Source: Halichondria panicea
Lineage: Eukaryota; Porifera; Demospongiae; Suberitida; Halichondriidae
DNA: 64,000 nucleotides
Assembly: GCF_963675165.1 (NCBI RefSeq)
Contig: NC_087385.1
Span: 5,601,412 to 5,665,411, forward strand
Reading direction: 5' to 3'
Shown here in pieces: positions 52,001 through 63,300 of the stretch (the first letter of the stretch is position 1; every line of letters begins with the position of its first letter). Both the position numbers and the translations under genes were made by a program. A model generated the notes under the pieces. It saw only the letters and a program-made list of their open reading frames with translations, ran no database searches and had not been told where the DNA came from.

Positions 52001-55000
52001 TGAATCATTAAACACTTCACTCAAATTATTTGCTGCACCAGTAGCAGATCCTTGATCAGGAATGTCCACAACTCTGACAGTTACAGGGAAAGTCAGTACA
52101 GTATTACTGAAGAGCTCAATGGCTGGTTGGACAGGAGATTCGTCCTCATTAACGGTGTAAGAGGGTTCAGTGAATCGGAACAAAGGAACTGAAGGAAGAG
52201 ACAGCACTCAAATAAATTAGCTGAATGATGAGATCACTTACTGTCATTGTCCTGTATGTTGACAGTGCTGGAGCGGCCTCTGGGGAACATGACCATGGGG
52301 TCGTCTGAGCGAGCCACCACACGGAAGTCCTCAGGTCTCTCAACCAGATTGTCGTCAGTGATAGGGAATTCAGCACACTGTTCAGAGCCAAGACCACCTG
52401 GAGATGTGCCAGCTGGGAAACTCACTGATGGAGAAACACTTGTGAAGTCTGAGCCACCTATAAAAGGAGGAACAAAATATAGAGTAGGCATGTAATAAAG
52501 GAATATTCAAGTGCTAAACATCTGCATCTACCACTTGCATACGTACCCCTGGCAGATCCATCTTGAGCTGAAAGATCAATCCTGATTCTCTCCTGAGGGA
52601 TTCCAGCAATGAGCTCCACACAAACCTCAACAGTTCTGTCACCCTCGTTCACATCATAGGTTCGTTGAGTGAAGGCCAAGTCCAGTACTGCATTACGATA
52701 GAGAAGAACATAAAATAGGATTATATTTGCATATATAATACATACCATCATCGTCAGTGATGGTGACAGTAGCAGTGTCATCTCCAGGTTGAATGGACAG
52801 TTGGTCATCTTCTTCCTCTATGTTCACTCGGAACCTCTCATTTGGCTCATCATTGCTGTCTGCCAGAATTGGTACCCTCACACAAGCACGAGAGGGCCTT
52901 CCGGGGCCAAAGGTCACCACGGTGCCAGAGGGCAGGGAAGTGTAATCAAGGCCAGCTAAAACACATAACATGATAAAAAGATCTGATGAATGTTCACTAA
53001 CCAGTGGCTTCTCCAGGAATGTCAGACGTTGAAACTGTCACAACAGCATTTCTAGTCAGTTCAGCTGCATTTCTCTTGACAACACAGATCTCTTGCTCTA
53101 CATTGCCTTCTTGTATCTCATAGGTGTCAAACTCCAGACCAACAATGCATACTGAAAGAGAGACACAAATTGAATTGGGCCCCTGATTAAAATAATAAAC
53201 AGAATGTTTATACTACAAAAACTAACAATCATCATCACGGATGACAACAGTAGCTCTGTCTTGTCCAGGGGCTTGGGTTGGGACATCTCCTGGAGCACTG
53301 GTACTAGCCTGCAGTAAGATGGTCTCATCTCCTTCCACAAGTTGGTCGTCAGTGATTGGAATGTTGAAAGACTCTTCAGTGCCCTGACGGGAACCAGTAG
53401 GGAACACCACATTGGCAGACACTCCAGTGTAGTCAATTCCGTCTGAAAGGGTTTACGTAGTAAATTAATATTGCACATCTTCTTACACCTAAATATAACT
53501 AACCAGTGGCTGATCCTCCAGGAAGATCCACAACTCTGACAGTGGCAGGGAAAGTCAGCACAGTATTACTGAAGAGCTCAATGGCTGGTTGGACAGGAGA
53601 TTCGTCCTCATCAATAGCGTAAGAGGGCTCAGTGAATCGGTATAGGGGAGCTGGAAAAAAACATGTATCTTGTGTTACAGAAAGAAATGAAAGAACTCAC
53701 TGTCATTGTCTTGAATGGAGACAGTGGAAGAGCTTCCTCTTGGGAATGTGACATCAGTGTCAGTGGAGGTGGCAGTCACTCTGAAGGTCTCTGGCCTCTC
53801 TACACAGTTGTCATCATTTATAGGGATGCTGACTGTTCTCTGTGATCCAGGAATACTGCCGGCAGGGAAGCTCACAGTCACACTTGTGCTCTCGTAGTCA
53901 AAGCAACCAAACGTGTCAACGGTGTCTGTAACATAATGAATAATTACATTTTAATATTTAGTTTGACATAGGTATAATGACAGTAATTTACCAGTGGCTG
54001 TGAGGTCATCAGTGGAAATGGTGAGTACTGTTTGTCGAGAAGGAGATCCAGTAAGAAGGTCAACGGTGACAGTCACAAATCCAGCACCCTCCTGGATATT
54101 GTAGGAGGCTTGAGAGAAAGTAAACTCAACATCTCTGGGTACGGTTATTGCTGCAAGAGGATTATTGAAGATGATATACGTACCACCAATCGTGAGTTTA
54201 ACGTACGTCTGCAGAATGGTTCTGTACCAGACCACACCCCATCATCACGACATACTCTAGTTGCAATGCCAACGAGTTGGAAGCTTTGCGTGCAGGTGTA
54301 CCTAGCTACTGAACCAACTGTGACAGTAGTGAAAAACACTTGTCCGTTGGCAGGAGAAGTAAGTGCAGGGCAGGTGACCAGAGGTGGTCGAACTGCAAAA
54401 AACAACCATCAAAAATAGCCTGCGTGTATAGTAAAAGTAGCATAATTATCTACCTGGTCTGCATTGTGGGGAAATCCCTGACCACCTCCCATCACTTTGA
54501 CAAACTCTGGTGAGAGTCTTGCCTATCAGCTCAAAGCCTGGGTCACAGGTGAAGGTGGCTATGGAGTCAACAATCATACCAGACAGCTCCACCTTCCCAT
54601 TGGCAGGGGGGTCAAGATAGGGACATCCAATAACTGCAATGAGTAGTACATGCAGTAACCAGGAAGTACTCGTATAAAGGTACGTATGTGTGTATGCAAA
54701 TTCTATGCTTCCATAAAAGCCTAAAGAAAGATGTAGTGTAAGAGGACGACGATGTGGAGGCGACAATGGTCAATGCAGCATGTGATTGAAAAGTACAAGC
54801 TAACTACAAGAGCCTCCTGCATAAGTAATGAAACAACTCACAGACACAAATAGGAGCTTCTCCTGTCCAGAACCCATCATCCTCGCACAGTCGGCTCGTT
54901 TCCCCTTGCAGAGTGTAACCTGAGAAACAGCGATAGCGAGCGCGAGAGCCAAAATCAGTGCCAGACAAGCTGACTTGACCATTGTCAGGATCCCTCAGAT

Positions 55001-58000
55001 TTCCACAGTCTACCACTGCAAAAAATATTAACGGCAAAGAAGTGAATTTGAAATGTTATAGCTACTAAGAATTAGTATACGGATATCATTGCACCAAATT
55101 TGATATCGGAGACGTACAGGTACAGCGAGGCTCCACCCCCGTCCATTGGCCATTGCCCGAGCAGACTCTGACAGCGTTCCCATCGAGAGAGAAGCCACGG
55201 AAGCACTCGTAAGTGGCTTGAGCACCCACAGCTGTTGAGGTGATCCTCACTAGACCACTGGTGGGGTCGGACAAGTAGGGACAGAAGGTGGCTGGGGGGG
55301 ATATCATTAATTACATACGTAGCAGCCTCAACTGAAAACACAATAAGAATCTAGCTACATTGGATCTACACTAGCAATTTCAAAGCAATGCTGCACAAAG
55401 TTATGGGCTGAAATCTTCAAGCACTGATTATGGTAAAAAATAAGTACAATTATATGACATGATTCTTTTAATGGATTTACAGTTCTCAAATTCAACCATT
55501 GAGCTTACTTTCACAGGTAGGGGCCGTCTCTGACCACTGCCCGTTGTCCAGACAACTCCTCATACGACTTCCCATGAGCATGAATCCAGAGTTACAGCTG
55601 TAGGATGCCTTGTCTGCCACTGACGTGCCACTCATCTCAACCTGACCATTCCTTGGAGCCGGTAGAACACCACAGTCAACAACTGCAACAACAAACACAC
55701 AAAACTTAATGCAATAAGATAGTGTGTTTTTTGGTAGCTCTCATGTGAAACATATGAAGTGTGTTGATTTGTAATTTGAGAAAGTATATGACTAGCCCTT
55801 ACCTATGCACTGAGGCTGAGTACCAGACCAGGTGGCAGTGGATTGACACACCCTCTGTTGGTCACCTGACAACATGTATCCAGATATGCAACTGTACACG
55901 GCCGAGGCTCCCATGTTGGTGTTGCCATTGGGAAACTCCACTGCTCCGTTCTCAATGGACGGCAGACTCCCACAGTCAATGACTGCACGAAATACGTACG
56001 TAACATCAGATAATTGTACAGTAGAGTTTCAAACAAGAATATCAAATACAATCAATAATGACAACCATGCAACAAGAACACGATTCAGGTTAGCTGGGGT
56101 AGATAATAAGGAACCTACAACTAAATACAGTACACACATACCAGTGCAGGTGGGTGGGCTGCCACTCCATACCCCCAGGCCGTTGACTTCCAAACATTGA
56201 CGAAGGCTCTCTCCAGTGAGTGTGAAGCCAGAGCTACACTGGTAGGTGGCGAATGACCCCACTATTGTGGCCCTCAACAACACACGACCATTGGTAGGGT
56301 TGGCAAGCAGCCCACAGTTGATGGCTACAACAAAGAGAGAGTGTAAGCATACAACGTTTTTATGCTATAGCACAACTCTGTTATTAAATGGCCTGATTAT
56401 ACGTACTTCACTCACGAGAATTACGATACAAATAGTTGCACCTGCTCTGGTTTGCATGTTTGAGCCAAAACCACTAACCTCTACAGGATCCAACAGAGCC
56501 AGACCAATGTCCATTGGCCTGGCAGGTTCGTACCTGACTACCACCAAGCAGAGTGTAGCCTTGTGTACAGCTATATGTGGCAGTGGAGTCTAGGGTGGTG
56601 CCAGTCACCTCCACAAGTCCTCTGCTAGGGGCAACGAGAGTACCACAGTTGACAGGTTTAGCTGCATGAAGACACAATATATTAATGCAATACCAGCTGT
56701 CACAACTAACGATGCAAGGGAACATAGAATTGTACGTTATGCATTGGAACTACAAAATACGTACGTCTGCAGGTGGGAGGTTCAGGGCTCCATCGTCTAT
56801 CAGCCAAACATCTTGTACTCTCTGGGCCTACCAGTTCAAAACCATCATTACAGGAGAACCATGCATCGCGGTTAAAAGTGGTACCATCCGGTGTGCTCAC
56901 ACTTCCGTCCTTGGGGGATGGAGGGGGACCACAGTCCACCACTGCAGAAGATAGAGAGAGATACAAGCATGCATTCATCAAAATGCAGAGACAATAGGGT
57001 TTACTATGACATTGTGAAGTCGGCAATTGTCTGTGTTTCAATCAAATTACTTTTGGTATGCAAACACCAGCACCACAACATCCTAACTCAGTCACAACAG
57101 AAATGTATACGTATATATACTGAAGCTTTGTCTTCAGTTTAGTAAACAGATAATCACCCCACATCCCTATACTCACATTGACATGTAGCGTCTGATCCAG
57201 ACCACACCCCATCTTGACCACAAGTCCGCTTCTCATTTCCAACCAGGGAGTAACCTCTCACACAACTGTAGGTGGCCATGGAACCCGGGTTGTTCCCATT
57301 GCTAAGATGGATGCTTCCAGAAGAAGTACTTTTCAGACTAGGGCATCGGAGTACTAAAGAAAATGCACAACAACTTAAAACTGCACTATTATATGGACAT
57401 GCATTAATTACCATATACACAGTCGCCTGGTACTACATGTATATAATTATGTATACCCATGCACTCACACTGGCAAGTGGGTGGTGCAGGGGACCAGCGT
57501 CCATCCTCCCTGCAGCTGCGCACAGCACTGCCCACCAGGACGTAGCCAGGGTCACAACTGTACTGTAAAGTTGCCCCTACCCTCAGGCCCTCCCTGACCA
57601 GCACCAGCCCATTGGTGAGGGTTGGAGGGTAACTGCACGTAATGGCTAAATAGAAACAAGAAAAGAATATTAACATCACATGCATTTTACGATACGAAAA
57701 GCTTTCGCTTCGATTTCACATGCATGCATGCATCTGAATCAGTTTGTGCATGCACATGGAATGATTGACTTACGGACACAGATGGGAGTTGGTTTGTTCC
57801 ACACTCCTCCATCTTGCGTGTCGATGCACACAGTCAAAGATTCCCCCTGCAGCTTGAAACCAGAATGACACAGGAACTCAACATATCCGCCAATATCATA
57901 ACTGGTTTGCAGAGCTCCTCTTATCCCACCATTTTTAGGGACAGGAGGGGGTTGACACGAGTGGAGTCCGGTGGAGTGCACCCCTAAGGCAATTGAGAAA

Positions 58001-58026
58001 ACTAACAGAACCACTACCTTCTTCAT
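40080..58026 (-). CDS. AFL: giant secreted CCP-Calx-beta-CCP protein, aggregation-factor-like
   Basis: The ATG at 58026 starts a signal peptide (MKKVVVLLVFSIALGVHS); exon 1 is 57774-58026. N-terminal CCP exons follow near 57470, 57177, 56767, 56480, 56143, 55803, 55510, 55118, 54838, 54453 and 54170 (12 CCPs in all). About 22 Calx-beta domains, each split over two exons, span 43380-54160. The C-terminal part has 12 CCPs (near 43141, 42813, 42537, 42277, 41997, 41722, 41453, 41185, 40840, 40605, 40366 and 40083); the last exon ends CRRYYSH and a TGA at 40082-40080. Predicted length is over 4,000 aa with no transmembrane segment. Calx-beta domains bind calcium through Asp/Glu loops (NEGD, DDD motifs here) and tandem arrays form the backbone of demosponge aggregation factors. 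The CCP flanks and lack of a recognised Wreath domain set this apart. Exon chaining is inferred. Confidence 0.78.
40840..42990 (-). repeat. Tandem array of eight near-identical CCP exons
   Basis: Eight exons carry CGRLSDPTNGDVSF or close variants and VGQTTRVCQSTGEWSGKAPV, spaced about 260-345 bp. Two subtypes alternate in part: one with FRTTTFNSRAAYSCNNGF, another with FTSTTVNSRATYSCSNGF. Introns of about 85-100 bp are also alike (GAGATAAATTTAATCAAAAG). This expansion is independent of the T2 array and uses a different CCP founder. Confidence 0.9.
43380..54153 (-). repeat. Calx-beta higher-order repeat region
   Basis: Five domain types repeat in fixed order. A: FTQRTYNVNEG plus GCFDYESTSVTVSFPAG. 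B: YRFTEPSYTV plus DYTGVSANVVFPTG. C: GLEFDTYEIQEG plus LDYTSLPSGTVVTFG. D: LAFTQRTYDVNEG plus SDFTSVSPSVSFPAG. E: LFRFTEPSYTV plus DYIGVSVDLLFRTG. ABCDE units lie at about 51775-54153, 49333-51715, 46910-49277 and 44330-46855, followed by a partial AB at 43380-44270. Introns are copied as well. The first A exon and the last E and A domains are the most divergent, while interior units are close to identical. Confidence 0.92.
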
Positions 58027-58745
58027 GGCTGGCTAGTCTGCATGCACTACAGTAACTGCTAACCAGAAGAGTAAACTGTAAAGTAATAGTAACAGAGTGG
58101 TTATAACTATATATCTATAGCAACCAGGGATGGGAAAAAATTCGTAAGAGGTGATAGAGTCAAAACAAGGGCTCATTTAAGCACATTTCAAGCACCTTTG
58201 TGTGCAGTTTTAGAGGGAAAATATTGAGACTGAACTTTGAAGGTTATCATTAAGGATGAAAGACATTTCTGATAGGATTCTAAGTCTAAACAGTTAAGAG
58301 CCCATTGTTAGAAAACAAAAAACAAATTTTAAGCTCAACAGGCCAGGATAATGCCACATCGTGAGAGACATGCAGTGTCACATAGGCATATTATAACAAT
58401 ATATAAACAGCACACTGAAAGTGAACAGAAGTTAACTCAACCATGTATGGCAGACATAACAGCAGTACTGATGGTACAACAAGTCATCAGCCTGATACAA
58501 TCATACATTCCCAAACACATACATATTACAGCCATGCAACCTAGTAGCCATGGCAGTGGTGGCACCCCATGCACAACATGACTGTACTGTCAGAAAACTT
58601 GTAATATTGTTTTGAACTGCTCATCTCTATAGAACACTTGGGTAGAAAATTCATAAACAAATGTGGCAAAGACGTTCCATAATTATTATTGCACATACAA
58701 CAGAAAAATTCAACAATTTCTTTTAAATATCTTTATGGTGAGTTG
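58027..58745. other. Intergenic region between importin-5 and AFL
   Basis: About 720 bp with no supported exon. Both flanking genes are on the minus strand, so this holds the importin-5 3' UTR and the AFL promoter. Nothing further was recognised. Confidence 0.55.
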
Positions 58746-60318
58746 CTAGGCTAGTGCAGTCAATAGAGCTTCTCTTTGCTTGTCTGTAAGCATCGTCAGG
58801 CAAGTGGTCCATACCTGCTCCCCAGAAGCCTACAACAACAACAACAACAATAAGTATGGACCATTTGAGGTGTGCAAAAGTTGCAGGTAATTTTGACAGC
58901 CTATAACTATAAAGCTGGCAGCACGTCACAACAAACACACAACTAACTAGCTACATGTATCACTGACTGGGACACTCAAAATCCATGGCAACATTGTAAG
59001 ATAAGTGCAATAATCTGCTAATTTGGCAAATAACCACACAGTAATCCTAGGGAATAAGTGTGCAGTGTATAAGTTACTGTAATGATCCCTATACTGCTCC
59101 AATGTCAACCCTCAGCTCACCTGAATGTGCCTGGCTATGGAGAGGAGTCTGAAGTAGACCTGCTGACTGTCTTCCAGGGCGTCCTGAACACACACCTCCG
59201 CCACAATCACTAGCAGTCTCGGAACATTCGAGTTGTCGTGACCCAGAATAATCGTGTTGTTACTACAGAGGAACAGAAGATTATTAGTACAGTGGTGGGT
59301 AAGTATAATTATAAGTATGATAACGACAACATAATTTTAGTGAATAAACTGTCAGTTGAGTATCTCTAACCTTTCGATGAGGTCACAGAGATAGTCGTAC
59401 ACATGAGGAGCCTCTTCTTTATCCTCTACCACTGGTAACCATGACAACCACATCGGCAAGATTTTTTCGAGGGGTACAGAGTCTATATGCTTGCAGATCT
59501 TGGTGACTGCTGAGATGGCATTTTCTGTGGCATTGATGGCTTGTATGTCCTCCCGTGCACTCTCCATTTGTATCGCCATGGTGAGGAGCGAGAGACACTC
59601 TGCAGGTGATGAACAAGATAATTATATTGAAAATGGCCAGTCAGTTTAGCTGTAGCTGATAACAGCACACAAACGCATAGTGCAAATCACCAAGTATGCT
59701 GAGTGTGCATATACAGTATACATTATTATTTCTTTCTCATCAATCTATGTAGAAGGTAGGGAGTTCGCCTAAATTCATATTTAGACAAGTGGGTGTAGTC
59801 TGTGTGCCATATGTGCTACTGTTTGTGTTGAGACTGGCACGGGGTGGGGTGCAGAGTCCCACTGGAAACAGATGGTTTCTGACTCAAACCGAGGCCATAC
59901 CAGACAACACGGCCTCACCTAAGCATGCTGGGCCAAAGTCCTTAGAGCAGTTCTGGGCCATCACTCCCACACCGTAGCAAGCAGCCTGTATAAGGGTCAC
60001 ATAATTATATTATAGTACAGTGTACATGACATTGTGTTGTTTCTATATATCTAGGAAGCTACAGTCGTGTACGAACCCTCCACTGACCCTGAACCACAAA
60101 ATAAATAAACATGCATATTGTCTCATCACAGGGGCATCCCCACTGCAGGGGATGGTCCGCTAACCTGCCGCACAGAAGGTGACTTTGAGCAGATGCACTT
60201 CATCAATGGCTGTAAGAAGTACTCCTGGTACTTGATGGCACTAGTGCTGGCATACTCAAGAAGGTCATCAAACACACAGAGCGACCATTGCTTGTGAGAG
60301 GATGGTCTCCCCTCGCTC

Positions 60319-60354
<36 letters not shown>

Positions 60355-63300
60355 GAGTGGGGACATAGGTGAGGTATTTTCACTCCATGATGCTCAATAA
60401 TTGAGTGGTTAATCGTAACAAAAGAGAAAAAACAATGGAAGTTTGTTGTCTGTCAACAGTGATAGATGACAGCTAGACATCAATATTGTGTGTAACAACG
60501 GTTTGGCCACCCGTGGTATGTACACTAAGTGTCATTCTTCCATTTTTCATGTTCCAAAACAAATGGACAAATTGTAATGGACAATTTGCACTTATTTTGG
60601 TGCAACCTAAAAACTCTGCACTGTAAACAAGCTGATTTAAAGTAAGGTTGTGCCATAGCTAGCTCACCAGCATGCCAGCAAATGTGGGTAGCAATTCATC
60701 AAAGAATGGTAGGACACTGGAGCCGTGGGTCCCAAACAACGAATGCATCACGTCGGCCACTTTTCTCAAGTACTGTTCATCCGTCTCACCCTGTGCGCGT
60801 GTGTGTGTATGGGGAGGGGTTGAGTGGGTGGGTGGGTGGGTACAGTATTTCAACACTAGTTTGTGTACAAAACCTCGATTTGTATGTCTAGATCAATACA
60901 CATGTATACCATACATGCAACATAATATTATGATATCTATATTATGCACATGCATATGCATCTCATGATTCCCCCTTCATGCACCGCACTTTCTCACCTC
61001 CTCCTCAAGCAGTTCCTCCACCTGCTCATCATAATCCTCGTCACTCCTCCGAGTGTGACGCTCACTGGCCCGTGTAAAGCAAGTGTCCATGGCGTCCTTA
61101 AGCAAACTCAGCAGTTTAGTGTACTGGTCCGGTGTGAAGCAGTTGGCACCGAGGAACTCTATACACTGCAATAGTAAAAGTTGTAATCACATGTCTGCTA
61201 CTATTTTGGTTGAGAGAAACTAGGAGTGATGATCATTACCCATACACATGTACCTTGCATAACGAGTCCATCATGATTCCCACAATCTCAGTGTCTGGTT
61301 CGATATTGATAGCCTCTAGCAACTTATCGGCCATCATGCCCCACAGCTTCTGTACCGCCTCAGGCCCTGTGGAAATTAAAGATGCAATTAGATCCGAAAT
61401 CAAACAAGGATAACAAAAGAGGCAATTTGGAAGAATTGAGTGAATGAAAGCACCGTGGGTGCTGATGCCTCGGTGGAGGCGCCAAAGCTTTATATGGCAA
61501 TAGAGCTATAGTACTAGCAGACTATCATTGAATACACACATGTACAATTCAATTGAATAGCTAGCTATATCGTAAAAAGAGTGGAAAATTATGTGTTGCT
61601 AAAAAGGATGCTGAAAGTTTAGAATCCAATGAGAGATCTTAATCTAAGAGAACGTGGCTAAAAGCTTATAAAAGCTGTTAGTTTTACATAAATAAACGAG
61701 GGACCACCCAGGGTAGTACAGTACAAGTAAGCCTTTCAAGGAAGTCTTTCTCATTCGGCGACCCGGACCCTGCTGCAGGAAGTGAGACTAACTTTCGACA
61801 CACTAGGTCCCAGCACTCTGGCCACCATGGGATACTTACCACGATGTAGGTTAACCACTCAATAAACAATCGATACAGCAGGGTATAGAACCCGGGACGA
61901 CTACAGTGAGCGCACTTGGTCAAGCAGCTTACCCACTGGGCTAATAGCCTCGTCGAGAAATAAAGGATCATTTGCTGTTAATTAAAGAGAAAGTACATTA
62001 CCCGGATTCGAACCTTGGACCTATCACTTACTAGTTGAGCATCCTCTACCATTACACAAGAGGATGTACGACAGGAAGTGATGTCAAAATGTGTACATTC
62101 CATAGCACTTCCATAGATTCTTTCTATGTAGCCTTGATTACAAGTCGCCCTTTAATTCAAGGTTGATGTAGTCTGTAAAGAGTGGGAAATGATCGACCAT
62201 GATTGATGCTAAAAAGGACGCCAAAAGTACAAAGTCTAAAAGCTAAACTTGATGCCTGCTGCGTCAGCAGAGCTTTGCAGCTCTCTTCTCACTCTTGCAG
62301 CTACCAATAGCTAGCGTTCTAGTGTAGAGCTAACTAAGTAGAGTAGGAACACTCCATGGGAAAGTTTTGCTACGCACTCTTCTGAAAGGCATAATAACAT
62401 TCCAAGTAAGCAAAACCAGGCAGAACGAAGCAGCTTGCGCATGCGCACTGAGGCATAATGATGGTTATATTGACAATGACATCATTACTATATACCATTG
62501 GATTTGACACACTCCAGGAGGTAGGGCAGTATCTCGGCAGCTGCTGCTCTGACAAGCTCATGGAAAAAGAACTTGAGATGAGGGATCATGATAGTTGCCA
62601 CTGATTCGGCATAGTTTGCAAAGCCCTCCTGTAGGTCTTTGGCGTACACCACCAGCATCTGCATGGCCGTGCATTTCTCGTCAAGGCCAGCTGTCTTTAT
62701 CCCAAACTTTTGCTGTGTGTGTGTTTGCATGCGTGTCATAATTATCAATAACAACATTAAGTTACTCAATAAGTATACTACATGTAGTAACCATAAAGTC
62801 ACATGGTAGTCACCTGATCAGCCAGCGTGACAAACTCCCAGCCATCCTCCTCACTGAAGTTTTGCTCTGATTCTTCTGCAATGGAAGGGTCAGTCACCAG
62901 TGACGTTATACAATGACATCATCTAAATACTGCAATAGTGTCACTAATAATTGTGTATTATTTGTTGCCATTGGCACCCACGTTAACTGTGGCCACAGGC
63001 TTTGTAGTGTCTGTGTGCAGGTGCTAGTAATTTCCTGCCCACTATGTTATCTCTGGAGTGTTTGTCTTCTCTCTTTGTTCAGCCTTTACAGTGAGGTCAG
63101 AATGTGCAGGATGAGGTGTAGGTGTACATGTGTGTTGTCTGGGTGATGTCAGTTTCAAAGGCTGTTTAGGTGTTTTGTGGCTGGAATCTTAACGTGTATT
63201 AGCAACACGTAGTTAAAACAATGGCCCAAGCAAGTCAAGTAGGAGCACACCTTCACCTATACGTTGTTTACCTTATCAGGTATCAGGCACATCTACACAA

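Noticed and set aside
43869..53897. Recurrent plus-strand ORFs of about 60 aa (starting METVEELPLGN) across the Calx-beta region
   Set aside because: They are antisense shadows of the type-A Calx-beta exon and recur only because that exon is repeated. Splice signals and domain homology are on the minus strand.
40080..58026. T2 and AFL as one continuous gene
   Set aside because: AFL has an in-frame TGA at 40080-40082 in a complete terminal CCP exon, and T2 begins with its own signal peptide at 39265/39283.
61684..61971. 95-aa minus-strand ORF in the importin-5 intron
   Set aside because: It runs through the tRNA-like repeat, has no domain character and lies inside an intron with good flanking splice sites.
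61995..62067. Functional tRNA gene
   Set aside because: The length and T-loop fit, but the D and anticodon arms do not fold properly and a second tRNA-like head follows at once, as in SINEs.
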